The notes below the pieces were generated by a model. It was not told the DNA's origin. It ran no database searches and saw only the letters and a list, made by a program, of their open reading frames with translations. From the NCBI RefSeq assembly GCF_024124745.1, contig NZ_JAMXRU010000008.1, forward strand, positions 1 through 64,000: DNA of 64,000 bases, read 5' to 3'. The position numbers were made by a program, and so were the translations under genes. The stretch comes from Aeromicrobium sp. CnD17-E (GTDB taxonomy: Bacteria; Actinomycetota; Actinomycetes; Propionibacteriales; Nocardioidaceae). This document shows, piece by piece, positions 25,494 through 37,368 of the stretch. Numbering within the stretch: position 1 is the first letter of the stretch; the number at the start of each line of letters is the position of its first letter.

Positions 25494-26235
25494 GGGGCCC
25501 GCCAGCGCCCCCGGGACCGCCCTGGGCGTGACGTGGGCGGCGGGGGCTGGTGGTGCGCTGGGGGCGGTGGCCGTGATCGTGCCGGTGCGCGGCCGCAGGG
25601 GGTCTCGTCCTGCTGGTGCGCTGCCGTAGGGGGTCTCGTCCTGGTGCTGCGCTGCCTCAGCTTGCGCTGGGGGCGGCTTCCGAGAGGGCCTCGACCGGGC
25701 GGCTGGCGGCGGCGCCGGGCTGGGGTCTCGGACTGTAGCCCGCGTCGGACGCAAGGATCTGCGTTCGTGCGTGGGACTCCAAGGTTTCTGCGTTTCCTAC
25801 CGGATCCCGTCACCAACGCAGAAGCGTTCGACCTCCCGCGCGTGGATGAAGAATCGTGGGTGCCCTTTGCGGTGGGGGGACGCGAGATTCTCCCTTCTCG
25901 TGGACCGTTCCACGCGAAGGAAGAATCCCTACCGCGCCCCGCCCGCCATCGGTGGCGCGAAAACGCAGAAACGAAGAATCGTGCCTCACCCACAGGCCCA
26001 AGCCAGGCCCCGAGACCCGGAACCAGCCCCAGGCCCGCTGCCGGTCGAGGCCCTCTCGGAGGCCAGACCCAGCGAAGGCCGAGGCAGCGCACCAGCAAGG
26101 TCACGACGACCGCAGGCAACGCAGCAGCAGGGCGAGACCCCCGGCGGCAGCGCACCAGCAACACCACGACCCCCGCACCACCCAGCCCAAGCCCACCCAC
26201 GCACCCGCCAGGAGGCGCCCCAGCCCCCACCGGCC
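25494..26235. repeat. noncoding region with long nested inverted repeats
   Basis: No gene is supported in this stretch between purF and the 26248 gene. The outer part (about 25578-25745 and 25990-26160) forms an imperfect inverted repeat; its best core is a perfect 20-bp pair at 25679-25698 and 26041-26060. The left arm has a tandem repeat of about 31 bp (25594-25655, built on AGGGGGTCTCGTCCTG). Inside are a 19-bp inverted repeat with two mismatches and a 4-nt loop (25886-25904/25909-25927) and a 9-bp pair TTCTGCGTT/AACGCAGAA (25786-25794/25815-25823). Base composition dips in the centre, unlike flanking genes. Confidence 0.75.
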
Positions 26236-26247
26236 TAGCGTGGACGG

Positions 26248-26931
26248 ATGCTCACCGCTGCTCTCTACGGTGCCGCGACGGCCGTGCCGCTCGTGGGGGG
26301 CGCGGCCGTGGGTCTGCGGTGGCGGATCCCGAAGCCGGTGCTCGCGGCGCTGATGGCGTTCGGGGCGGGCACGATGATCGCGGCGGCGTCGGAGGAGCTG
26401 TTCGGGCCGGCGTTCACGGAGGTGGGGGCCGGGCTCGCGGGTCTCGGTCTCATCGGGGGCGCGGCGGCGTACGTCGTGCTCAGCCACCTGCTCGACACCC
26501 GGCTCGGGACGTCGGCGGTCGGGCTCGGCCTGCTCCTGGGCGCATTCCTCGACGGGGTGCCGGAGAACACCGCGCTCGGGGTGTCGCTGCAGGAGGGCGG
26601 ACTCGCACTGCTGGTCGCGATCGCCGTCGGCAACACCCCCGAGGCGATCGCCAGCGCCGCCTCCCTGCGCGAGGACCCCGCTCTCGGTCCGCGTCGCGGG
26701 CTGCTGCTCTGGGCCGGCGTCGGCGTCCTGCTGACCCTCGTCACGGTCGCCGCGCACGCCGGCAGCGACGTCGTCTCCCCCACGGCGATCGCCGTCGCCC
26801 AGGCGGTCGCCGGCGGTGCGACCCTGGCCGTCCTCGCCGACACGCTGCTGCCCGAGGCCTACCGCGACGGCGGCTGGTGGATCGGCCTGTCCACCGCGCT
26901 CGGGTTCTGGCTGGCGTTCGTGCTCGGCTGA
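26248..26931 (+). CDS. ZIP-like metal transporter family membrane protein
   Basis: 227 aa, seven to eight membrane helices. The motif GAFLDGVPENTALGVSL (about 100) and IAVGNTPEAIASA in the next helix match the paired metal-site helices of ZIP transporters, though the usual HxxPEG reads DGVPEN and NTPEA. It may move divalent metals, or have lost that function. Leaderless: TAGCGT at 26236-26241, 6-nt spacer, ATG 26248. Confidence 0.75.
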   Translation: MLTAALYGAATAVPLVGGAAVGLRWRIPKPVLAALMAFGAGTMIAAASEELFGPAFTEVGAGLAGLGLIGGAAAYVVLSHLLDTRLGTSAVGLGLLLGAFLDGVPENTALGVSLQEGGLALLVAIAVGNTPEAIASAASLREDPALGPRRGLLLWAGVGVLLTLVTVAAHAGSDVVSPTAIAVAQAVAGGATLAVLADTLLPEAYRDGGWWIGLSTALGFWLAFVLG

Positions 26932-26982
26932 CCCGCCGCGCCTCGTCGTGCGCCCCCCGGACACCTCGGCGACGATGGACGC

Positions 26983-27435
26983 ATGACATCCGACCAGGTC
27001 ACCGCCGAGCGGCTGATCGCCGCGCCCTCCGACCGGATCTTCGCGATCCTCGCCGACGCGGGACGGCACCAGCTGATCGACGGGTCGGGCACCGTGCAGG
27101 GCACGAAGTCCCGGAGCGAGCCGCTCTCGATGGGCTCGACGTTCGGCATGTCGATGAAGATGGGCCTGCCCTACACGACCAAGAACGAGGTCGTGGAGTT
27201 CGAGCCGAACCGCCGCATCGCCTGGCGCACCACCGGCCTGTTCGGGATCATCGGCGGACGCACCTGGCGCTACGAGCTCGTCGACCAGGGCACCAGCACC
27301 ATCGTCCGCGAGACGTGGGACATCAGCCGCGACCGGCAGCGGATCTTCCTGCGTCGCGGGAACCTGCCGCGCACCACCAAGCGCAACATGGAGCGGACGC
27401 TCGAACGCCTCGCCGAGGCCGTCGAGCAGGCCTGA
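26983..27435 (+). CDS. SRPBCC family protein (polyketide cyclase/dehydrase-like)
   Basis: 150-aa single START/Bet v1-like domain: opens with ERLIAAPSDRIFAILADAGRHQLIDGSG and continues with the FEPNRRIAWRTTG strand typical of SRPBCC proteins. These bind hydrophobic ligands; the ligand here is unknown and nothing links it to the PKS cluster. The sequence GACGAT ends 6 nt before the ATG, a weaker form of the leaderless pattern seen elsewhere. Confidence 0.8.
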   Translation: MTSDQVTAERLIAAPSDRIFAILADAGRHQLIDGSGTVQGTKSRSEPLSMGSTFGMSMKMGLPYTTKNEVVEFEPNRRIAWRTTGLFGIIGGRTWRYELVDQGTSTIVRETWDISRDRQRIFLRRGNLPRTTKRNMERTLERLAEAVEQA

Positions 27436-27509
27436 GCCGCGCTCGACCCTCTTCCCCGGTGACCGGGGGCCCTCTAGGCTGGCGTGACCCACGCCACAGA
27501 GGAGCGCCC

Positions 27510-29072
<1,563 letters not shown>

Positions 29073-29100
29073 CGGCGCGTCGCGGGCCCCTGGACGCAGC

Positions 29101-29139
29101 AACGGCCCCGACCCTCCAGGGGTGTGGGCCGGGACCGTT
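29101..29139. terminator. hairpin between convergent acyl-CoA synthetase and sterol-carrier genes
   Basis: Arms 29101-29114 and 29126-29139 pair at 12 of 14 positions (AACGG/CCGTT outer end) with an 11-nt loop. It lies 28 bp after the synthetase stop and 78 bp from the convergent gene end, so it can act on either strand. Confidence 0.6.
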
Positions 29140-29216
29140 GTGGTCCACAGCATACACCGGGTGAACAGGTTCTCGCGCGGTCGGGAAAGTTCTCAGCGGT
29201 GTGGACGACGCACCGA

Positions 29217-29606
29217 TCAGGCGTCCGGGTCGGCAGCCTCGGGCACGTCGAGCGGCAGGTGCGGCGAGAGGTCGGACCGCTGGCCCGAGGCCCGGACCCG
29301 CGCCCGGTCGGCGGCGGCCTCGGCCCAGGCCACCTGGCCCCGCGCGAGCGCGATCCAGGTCGCTGCGTCCATCTCGACGACGGCCGGCGGTGTCCCTCGC
29401 GTGTGGGTGGACCCCTCGATGCACTGCACGGCTGCGTACGGCGGCACGCGCACCTCGACGCTGCGGCCGGGCGCACGGCGCGCCAGCTCGCCCAGGTAGT
29501 GCTTGGCGAGCGGCTTGAGCACCTCGCGCGACGCGTCGCCGTCGTCGAGCCGGGCCAGCAGGCCGTCGACGACCTCGGGCGTGAGCCCCACGGTCGGCCG
29601 CGCCAC
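29217..29606 (-). CDS. sterol carrier family protein (conserved purL neighbour)
   Basis: 129 aa. The block RRAPGRSVEVRVPPYAAVQCIEG followed by HTRGTPPAVVEMDAATWIALARG is a highly conserved actinobacterial family named after the SCP-2 fold. Members sit directly downstream of purL, as here: the GTG start is 5 bp after the purL stop. Biochemical role unknown; linkage to purine synthesis is by position only. C-terminus is the usual DLSPHLPL. Confidence 0.85.
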   Translation of the reverse strand: MARPTVGLTPEVVDGLLARLDDGDASREVLKPLAKHYLGELARRAPGRSVEVRVPPYAAVQCIEGSTHTRGTPPAVVEMDAATWIALARGQVAWAEAAADRARVRASGQRSDLSPHLPLDVPEAADPDA

Positions 29607-29611
29607 CGGCC

Positions 29612-31906
<2,295 letters not shown>

Positions 31907-31912
31907 CTGAGA

Positions 31913-31918
31913 ATCCTA
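31913..31918 (-). promoter_or_regulatory. purL -10 box (leaderless)
   Basis: TAGGAT on the minus strand ends 6 nt before the purL GTG start codon, predicting a leaderless transcript. Confidence 0.6.
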
Positions 31919-31955
31919 TCGGCGGGCGTGTCCGTGCCGGTGGACTGTCGGCGCG

Positions 31956-32327
31956 TCAGGCGGTGACGTCGCCGATGGCGAGCGCCGCGGCCGTGTTCAC
32001 GACCCACGGCAGGGCGGCGAAACCGACCAGCACGCCGACCACCACGAGCGCGATCACGGAGCCGCGCAGGCTCCGTGGTCGCAGCACCCACAGGGCCACG
32101 AGGCAGCCCACCAGCACCACGCTGCTGCCGATCGCGGTCACCAGGACGTAGCGGCCGAGGTCGTCCCCGGTGATGGTCGCGTCGGAGGTCTCCCCGGGCA
32201 GGGCCAGGCCCTGCGTGCCGAGGAGGTAGCGGGCAGCCACGGAGAACAGCAGCGTCAGGGTCGTGCCCAGGGCGCCCCCGAGGGCCACGCCCCAGCCGAG
32301 GCTGCGCCCCGCGTCGGTCCGTTCCAC
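31956..32327 (-). CDS. small integral membrane protein, unknown
   Basis: 123 aa with three to four hydrophobic helices (about 12-35, 58-80, 87-115). No family recognised. The GTG start 32327 is supported by TAGGCT (complement of 32335-32340) 7 nt upstream. It lies behind purL on the same strand, separated by 49 bp with the purL promoter. Confidence 0.65.
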   Translation of the reverse strand: MERTDAGRSLGWGVALGGALGTTLTLLFSVAARYLLGTQGLALPGETSDATITGDDLGRYVLVTAIGSSVVLVGCLVALWVLRPRSLRGSVIALVVVGVLVGFAALPWVVNTAAALAIGDVTA

Positions 32328-32388
32328 GCACCCGAGCCTAGACCGTCGCGCCGGCCCCGCCGACCCGTCCCCGGACCTCACCCCCTGG

Positions 32389-32479
32389 GCGGTAGGTGGG
32401 CCGCGGAATGCGGGCCAAAGGTAGGTCGGCCGCGCTACCGGGCCCCGTTGAGGCGCCTCACCTACCGCTGACGGGGCCC
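32389..32479. repeat. nested intergenic palindromes
   Basis: Two interlocking inverted repeats fill the gap: GCGGTAGGTG at 32389-32398 with its exact complement at 32459-32468, and GGGCCCCGT at 32440-32448 with its exact complement at 32471-32479. Between them is a perfect 12-bp palindrome TGAGGCGCCTCA (32449-32460). There is also a direct repeat GGTAGGTsGGCCGCG at 32391-32405 and 32420-32434. Alternative pairings are mutually exclusive. It could be a terminator for the 32505 gene or a mobile intergenic repeat. Confidence 0.65.
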
Positions 32480-32504
32480 GCCGCCCCGAGCCGGAGCCGA
32501 CGCG

Positions 32505-32855
32505 TCAGACCAGTCCGAGCACCAGCCACGGCACGACGACGCAGCCCAGCACGCCGACGACGACCGCGGCGAGGCCCCACCAGGCGCGGACGGGCCCGTC
32601 CGGCTGGAGGCGCCGCGCGGCGAGTCCCCCGCCCACGACCAGCACGAGACTCACCAGCGCCAGCAGCAGACCGTCGCGACGGACCGACGCCGAGATGGCG
32701 TCCGCGGCCGACGCGGGGAGGTCGGGGCCGGTCTCGACGGGCGTCGTGCTCATGAGCAGCATCTGGCCTGCCAGCACGAGCACCAGCGTGCCGGACCCGG
32801 CGATGCCGGCGCAGGCAGCCCACGCAGCCGGGCGTCGGACGTCGTGGAGCGGCAC
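32505..32855 (-). CDS. small integral membrane protein, unknown
   Basis: 116 aa, three predicted membrane helices (about 12-34, 61-80, 90-114). I do not recognise it. GTG 32855 has a leaderless-type TAGGGT (complement of 32862-32867) with a 6-nt spacer. Its promoter overlaps the end of the DUF1905 gene upstream. Confidence 0.65.
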   Translation of the reverse strand: MPLHDVRRPAAWAACAGIAGSGTLVLVLAGQMLLMSTTPVETGPDLPASAADAISASVRRDGLLLALVSLVLVVGGGLAARRLQPDGPVRAWWGLAAVVVGVLGCVVVPWLVLGLV

Positions 32856-32864
32856 GCCGTCACC

Positions 32865-33161
32865 CTAGTGCGCGAGCACGCGCAGCGTGAACGACGCCGT
32901 GCCGCCCTCGTCGAGGCCCTCGGCTGTCCGCACGGCCTTCTTGACCGGAAGCACGTACGCGCGCTGCTGCGCGGACGGGAACACCGACGTGCGCCAGGTG
33001 GTCACGCCGACGGTCACCTCGACCCGGACCGAGCCGAAGCCCGCGGCCGTCGGACCGAAGCGCTCCTCCACCTCGTCGGAGACGTCGTCGGGCACGGTCA
33101 CGAAGTGCCAGGCACCGTCGCGCCACAGCTCGGCGTCGAAGGTCCAGGTCGCGTCGTCCAC
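32865..33161 (-). CDS. DUF1905 domain protein
   Basis: 98 aa, all one DUF1905 domain: starts with an FDAELW strand, then AWHFVTVP, GFGSVRVEVTVG, TTWRTSVFP and VLPVKKAVRTAEGL. The family is a small beta-barrel of unknown function, often described together with YdeI-like proteins. GTG start with a short upstream GAGCGG. Confidence 0.82.
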   Translation of the reverse strand: MDDATWTFDAELWRDGAWHFVTVPDDVSDEVEERFGPTAAGFGSVRVEVTVGVTTWRTSVFPSAQQRAYVLPVKKAVRTAEGLDEGGTASFTLRVLAH

Positions 33162-33188
33162 CCGCTCATGGTGGCGGGAGCGACGGGG

Positions 33189-34283
33189 TCAGCGCCAGAC
33201 GCCCCGCTCGTACTGCGGCGGGTACAGGCCCGCGGGCGGGTCGCCGAGCTCGTGGGCGGCGCGCTGGGGCCAGCCCGGCTCGCGCAGGGCGGCACGCGCC
33301 AGCAGCACGACGTCGGCGTCACCCCGCTCGAGCACCTCCTCCGCCTGCTGCGGGTCGGTGATCAGGCCCACCGCGCCCACGGGCAGGCCGGAGCCGTCGC
33401 GCACCTCGCGCGCGAGCGGCACCTGGTAGCCGGGCCCGACCTGGATGTCGGCGGGCAGCAGGCCGCCGCTGGACACGTCGACGAGGTCCACGCCGTGGTC
33501 GGCGAGCTCGCCCGACAGTCGCGCGGTCTCGGCCGACGACCAGCCGCCCTCGAGCCAGTCGGTGCCCGAGAACCGGACCACGAGCGCCTTGTCGTCGGGC
33601 CAGACCGCGCGGACCGCGTCGACGACCTCGACGACCAGCCGCGTGCGGTTCTCGAAGGAGCCGCCGTACTCGTCGTCGCGCTGGTTCGACAACGGCGACA
33701 GGAACTGGTGCAGCAGGTAGCCGTGCGCGGCGTGCACCTCGACGGCGTCGAACCCGGCGGCGTCGGCCCGGCGGGCGGCGTCGGCGAAGCGCGACGGCAG
33801 CTCCCGGACCTCCTCCAGCGACAGCGCGCGGGGCGTGGCGTACCCGGGGAAGGCGACGGCCGACGGCGCGACGGTCTCCCAGCCGCCGTCCTCGACGGGC
33901 ACGCTGCCCTCGCCGGTGGCGGCGGCACGCGGGTCGGCGAACGGGGCGAAGGTCGACGCCTTGCGTCCTGCGTGCGCGAGCTGGACGCCGATCGGCGTCC
34001 CCTGCTCGTGCACGGCCGCGACCACGCGGGCCCACGCCTCCTGCTGGACGTCGTCCCAGAGTCCGGTGTCCTCGGGGCTGATGCGGCCCTCGGGCACCAC
34101 CGCGGTGGCCTCCGTGAGGAGCAGCCCGAAGCCGCCCGACGCACGGGCGACGAGGTGCGCCAGGTGCCAGTCGGTGGGCACGCCGTCGCGCGCGAAGCAC
34201 GAGTACTGGCACATCGGCGCCAGCCAGACACGGTTGCGGGCGGTGACGCCGCGGAGGGTGACGGATTCGAGAAGAGCACTCAC
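33189..34283 (-). CDS. old yellow enzyme, YqjM-like NADH:flavin oxidoreductase
   Basis: 364 aa FMN-dependent TIM barrel. N-terminal APMCQYSC (with the Cys that tunes FMN), HLAHLVARA, VQLAHAGRKAS, the substrate His pair in HAAHGYLLHQFLSPLSNQR, and C-terminal FMN-phosphate block GDADVVLLARAAL identify the thermophilic-like OYE class. Reduces activated alkenes with NAD(P)H. GTG start 34283; it is followed 27 bp later by the DUF1905 gene on the same strand. Confidence 0.92.
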   Translation of the reverse strand: MSALLESVTLRGVTARNRVWLAPMCQYSCFARDGVPTDWHLAHLVARASGGFGLLLTEATAVVPEGRISPEDTGLWDDVQQEAWARVVAAVHEQGTPIGVQLAHAGRKASTFAPFADPRAAATGEGSVPVEDGGWETVAPSAVAFPGYATPRALSLEEVRELPSRFADAARRADAAGFDAVEVHAAHGYLLHQFLSPLSNQRDDEYGGSFENRTRLVVEVVDAVRAVWPDDKALVVRFSGTDWLEGGWSSAETARLSGELADHGVDLVDVSSGGLLPADIQVGPGYQVPLAREVRDGSGLPVGAVGLITDPQQAEEVLERGDADVVLLARAALREPGWPQRAAHELGDPPAGLYPPQYERGVWR

Positions 34284-34359
34284 GTCAGCGGTGCAACGTC
34301 CTCGACCGTCCGGATCTTCCCCGCCCGGTCGCCACGCCCGCCCGGCCCGGCAGGACGGC

Positions 34360-34605
34360 TCAGGGTTCGCTGACCTGGCGGTCGAGCAGGTGTCCCTCGA
34401 CGTCGTACGTCGCGACGGTGGTGCCGGTCGGCGTCCCGTCGAGCGTGGACGTCTCGTCGGTGATCGTGACCTCCGCCTGCGCCGGGTCGATCGAGGAGGG
34501 GTCAGGTCCGTCGACCCCGACCGCCGCGACCGCGCCGCCGACCACCAGGGCCGCGACTCCCGCAGCCACCGCCAGACCTCGTCCGGGGTTGGTGATCTTC
34601 TTCAT
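34360..34605 (-). CDS. small secreted or membrane-anchored protein, unknown
   Basis: 81 aa: MKKITNPGRG, one hydrophobic helix (about 12-30), then an acidic extracytoplasmic tail rich in Asp/Thr. No family recognised. AAGGA lies ahead of the ATG, which also overlaps the stop of the 34602 gene (ATGA). Last gene of a three-gene operon with a secreted protein at its head. Confidence 0.7.
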   Translation of the reverse strand: MKKITNPGRGLAVAAGVAALVVGGAVAAVGVDGPDPSSIDPAQAEVTITDETSTLDGTPTGTTVATYDVEGHLLDRQVSEP

Positions 34606-34826
34606 CTCTGATCCTTTCTCCTCGGGTCCTGGCCCCGAGTTCCTTGGGTGTCGCGGGGGGCTCGGCCCCACGTCAGGAAGGCGACGACGAGCGCCGCCAC
34701 GACGAGCAGCCACACGACCAGCTCGACCGCGCCGTAGCCCACGCTCCCGCCCAGACCCACGAGCCCGAACGGGAGCAGGACCACCACGACGAGCGCGACC
34801 GTGAGGACCTGCCTGCGCGTGCTCAC
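34602..34826 (-). CDS. small two-helix membrane protein
   Basis: 74 aa from GTG 34826: VSTRRQVL, two hydrophobic helices (about 7-26 and 31-52), and a basic C-terminus (about 53-74). No family recognised. Both ends overlap neighbours by 4 nt (GTGA and ATGA), so the operon is tightly coupled. Such proteins often assist or anchor a secreted partner, which is inference. Confidence 0.65.
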   Translation of the reverse strand: MSTRRQVLTVALVVVVLLPFGLVGLGGSVGYGAVELVVWLLVVAALVVAFLTWGRAPRDTQGTRGQDPRRKDQR

Positions 34827-35491
34827 GTGCCCGAGAACGCGTAGCGGTACCTGCCGTTGGAGTACGACCGCAGGGAGTTGGCGGGGTACGACGTCTGGAT
34901 GCAGCCGTACTTGACGACACAGTTCTCGAACCGACCCTGCCGGTAGTGCCGGAAACCGCTGCGAGGCCGGTTGTTGTTCGCGCCTGCGTCGTAGAAGTTC
35001 GTCACCTTGCGCACCTGGCCCCGCCAGTACTGGAACCCGTCTACCGACGAGATGCTCCACCCGGTCTTCACGCCGCGGTGGATCCGCTCCGAGGACCGCG
35101 TCCAGCACCAGCGCGTCCAGGTGTTGTATCGGTAGGCCGTCTTGCCGACCACCGTCTTCGCCCGGTTCGAGATCGTGACCTTGCGGCAGCCCGACGCCGT
35201 GCTCGTGCCACCCGTCCCGCCCCGCTTCGCGAGGGTCGACGGCTCGGTGCCGGCGGAACCGTCGAGCGGCGTCCGCTGCGTCGACAGCGGCCGACCGTCG
35301 AGCGTGAACGACTCGTCGAGGAGGTAGTCGCCCTCGGGAGTGTCGACCACCCTCAAGGCGTCGACGGACCGCGTGTCGGCCGGCGGGGCCTGGGCTCCGC
35401 CCGGACCCTCGGTCGCTGCAGCCGGTCCCACTGCCAGGGCCAGGGCGCTCGCCGCCGACGACACCATCACCGTCATCGCGCGTCTCTGCAT
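34823..35491 (-). CDS. secreted protein with four cysteines, unknown family
   Basis: 222 aa. A Sec signal peptide is clear: MQRRAMTVM, hydrophobic core, and AxA cleavage near PAAA-TEG (about 25). Residues 25-90 are low-complexity; the mature domain (about 95-222) is rich in Trp, Tyr, Arg and Asn and has four Cys (SGC, RWCW, ENC, YGC) that could form two disulfides. I do not recognise the fold. ATG 35491 is preferred over the adjacent GTG because of GGAGGAG spacing. Confidence 0.75.
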   Translation of the reverse strand: MQRRAMTVMVSSAASALALAVGPAAATEGPGGAQAPPADTRSVDALRVVDTPEGDYLLDESFTLDGRPLSTQRTPLDGSAGTEPSTLAKRGGTGGTSTASGCRKVTISNRAKTVVGKTAYRYNTWTRWCWTRSSERIHRGVKTGWSISSVDGFQYWRGQVRKVTNFYDAGANNNRPRSGFRHYRQGRFENCVVKYGCIQTSYPANSLRSYSNGRYRYAFSGT

Positions 35492-35627
35492 CACGTCTCC
35501 TCCGGTCTCGGCACCTGGGAGGCGCCGGTCCCCACACGATGGAGGGACTCGGAGGAGTGCAACAGGCTTTTTCAGCCTTGATGGGGACGGCCTTGACAGG
35601 AGGCGCGAGCCGACCTACCGGGAGCTC

Positions 35628-36818
35628 TCACCCCTCGTGGATCGGGTCCTTCGGCAGCCGCTTGACCTTGCGGATCCGCTTGCGACGGCTCGGGATCATC
35701 GAGCGCATCTCCTCGAGCTTGCCGAAGCACAGCAGCCGGTCGCCGGCCTCCAGCACGTGCGAGCGGCGCGGGTTCGGGATCACCTGGGTGCCGCGCTGCA
35801 GCGTGAGGACGGAGATGTCGCGGTCGCGCAGGCCGCTCTCGCCGAGCGGCGTGCCGACCAGGTCCGACGCCGCCTGCACGAGCAGCTCGGCCACGCCGTA
35901 GCCGGTGGAGACCGTCAGCCGCTGCCGCACGTCGATCTCGGGGAAGGCGACCTGGTTGTCGATGTGGTCGATGATCGCGCCCGCGACGTCGAGGTTGGTG
36001 GCTGCCTCGATGCCCTCCAGACCGGGCGAGGAGTTGACCTCCATGACGAGGGGTCCCTCGTCGCCCTCCAGCATGTCGACGCCGGCGACGCGCAGACCCA
36101 TGATCTGCGCCGCCCGCACGGCCACCCGCTCGTACTCCGCGTCGAGCGTGACCGGCTCGACGGATCCGCCGCGGTGCACGTTGGAGCGGAACTCGTCGCC
36201 CTTCGCGACTCGCCGCATCGCCGCGACCACGCGGTCGCCGACCACGAGCGCGCGGATGTCACGACCCTTGCTCTCCGCGACGAAGTGCTGGATGAGCACG
36301 TTCTGGCGGGTGCTCTGCAGAGTCTCGATGATCGCCTCGGCGACCTTGATCTCCGGGGCCAGGATCACGCCGATGCCCTGGGTTCCCTCGAGCAGCTTGA
36401 TGACGACGGGCGCCCCGCCGACCCGCTCGATCGCGGGGATCACGTCGGCCCGGTCCCGCACGAACGTCGTGGCCGGCATGCCGATGTCGTGGCGCGACAG
36501 GATCTGGCTCGCGCGCAGCTTGTCTCGCGAGTTCTGGATGCCCCACGACGTGTTCGGCGTGTATACGTCCATCTGCTCCAGCTGCCGCACCACGGCGGTG
36601 CCGTAGTAGGTGATGGAGTTGCCGATGCGGGGCAGCGCGGCATCGTAGTGCGACAGCGGCTTGCCGCGGTACTGCAGGTCGGGCTCGTCGCCCGAGAGGT
36701 CGATCGCGAAGCGCAGGGTGTTCAGCACCTTGACGGTGTGACCACGGTCGAGCGCCGCGGTGCGCAGGCGCTGCGTACTGTACGACCGAGGCGCACGTGA
36801 CAGGATCGCGAGCTTCAT
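35628..36818 (-). CDS. rimK: RimK-like ATP-grasp ligase with C-terminal TrkA-C/RCK domain
   Basis: 396 aa. Residues 1-295 match RimK: PRIGNSITYYGTAVVRQLE, NSRDKLRASQIL, PVVIKLLEGTQGIGV (ATP loop), RDIRALVVGDRVVAAMRR and the Mg-binding VMEVNSSPGLEGIE. Residues about 300-372 are an RCK_C (TrkA-C) domain (ISVLTLQRGTQVIPNP, LEAGDRLLCFG), and the tail is very basic. RimK adds glutamates to ribosomal protein S6; the regulatory domain suggests ligand control. Divergent from a zinc-protease gene, with the two starts about 30 bp apart. Confidence 0.88.
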   Translation of the reverse strand: MKLAILSRAPRSYSTQRLRTAALDRGHTVKVLNTLRFAIDLSGDEPDLQYRGKPLSHYDAALPRIGNSITYYGTAVVRQLEQMDVYTPNTSWGIQNSRDKLRASQILSRHDIGMPATTFVRDRADVIPAIERVGGAPVVIKLLEGTQGIGVILAPEIKVAEAIIETLQSTRQNVLIQHFVAESKGRDIRALVVGDRVVAAMRRVAKGDEFRSNVHRGGSVEPVTLDAEYERVAVRAAQIMGLRVAGVDMLEGDEGPLVMEVNSSPGLEGIEAATNLDVAGAIIDHIDNQVAFPEIDVRQRLTVSTGYGVAELLVQAASDLVGTPLGESGLRDRDISVLTLQRGTQVIPNPRRSHVLEAGDRLLCFGKLEEMRSMIPSRRKRIRKVKRLPKDPIHEG

Positions 36819-36846
36819 GGACTCCCCGAGCTGGAAGGACGGACGG

Positions 36847-37368
36847 TTGACGCAACCCCCTTCCTACACCTCCGCCCCGCAGTCCGCTCCCCCTGGCGGG
36901 CCCGACGCCGACCGTCCGGCGCCGACGCTGGTGGGCTGGCGCGAGTGGGTCCGTCTGCCCGACCTGGGCGTGCCGTGGGTCAAGGCCAAGATCGACACCG
37001 GCGCGCGCACGTCGTCGCTGCACGCCTTCGACCTCGACGACGACGGAGGACGTCGGGTCCGGTTCAGCATCCACCCGTGGCAGGGCAGCGACGAGGACCC
37101 GACGCAGGTCGAGCTCGACGTGCTCGACCTGCGCGAGGTGCGGTCGAGCTCCGGCCACGTCGAGGAGCGGTACGTCGTGATGATCGACCTGCACCTCGCA
37201 GGTCGCGTGGTGCCCGCCGAGGTGACGCTGACGCGACGCGACGAGATGGGGTTCCGGATGCTCGTGGGCCGTGAGGCGCTCGCGCAGGGCTTCCTCGTCG
37301 ACTCCAGCGCGTCCTACCTCGGTGGCCGTCCGCCCGTGCGCGTGCGCCGCCGGAACCGGGGGCGGTGA
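36847..37368 (+). CDS. RimB-like ATP-dependent zinc protease (retropepsin-like)
   Basis: 173 aa from TTG 36847, which has GGAAGG at 36833; an in-frame ATG at 36817 would overlap the rimK start codon. WREWVRLPDLGVPWVKAKIDTGARTSSLHA carries the DTG of the aspartic-type active site, and MLVGREAL and FLVDSSASYLGG close the domain. Known RimB partners of RimK trim added glutamates. Overlaps the next gene start (GTGATG region), so they are co-translated. Confidence 0.82.
   Translation: MTQPPSYTSAPQSAPPGGPDADRPAPTLVGWREWVRLPDLGVPWVKAKIDTGARTSSLHAFDLDDDGGRRVRFSIHPWQGSDEDPTQVELDVLDLREVRSSSGHVEERYVVMIDLHLAGRVVPAEVTLTRRDEMGFRMLVGREALAQGFLVDSSASYLGGRPPVRVRRRNRGR

Noticed and set aside
25457-26230. 257-aa minus-strand frame and overlapping plus-strand frames in the repeat region
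   Set aside because: Both strands read as low-complexity Arg/Pro/Gly text mirroring the inverted repeats, with no ribosome binding site or domain.
24030-27509. Very long plus-strand open frame running into the acyl-CoA synthetase
   Set aside because: Upstream of GTG 27510 it is antisense to purF, then repeat DNA, then out of frame with the 26248 and 26983 genes; the ribosome binding site at 27498 supports the short start.
35565-35579. AGGCT/AGCCT hairpin as terminator of rimK
   Set aside because: Only 5 bp of stem in the 136-bp gap before a same-strand gene; too weak to call.
34605-35581. Plus-strand frames opposite the secreted-protein operon
   Set aside because: The minus-strand genes have a signal peptide, ribosome binding sites and 4-nt overlaps; the opposite frames have none of these.
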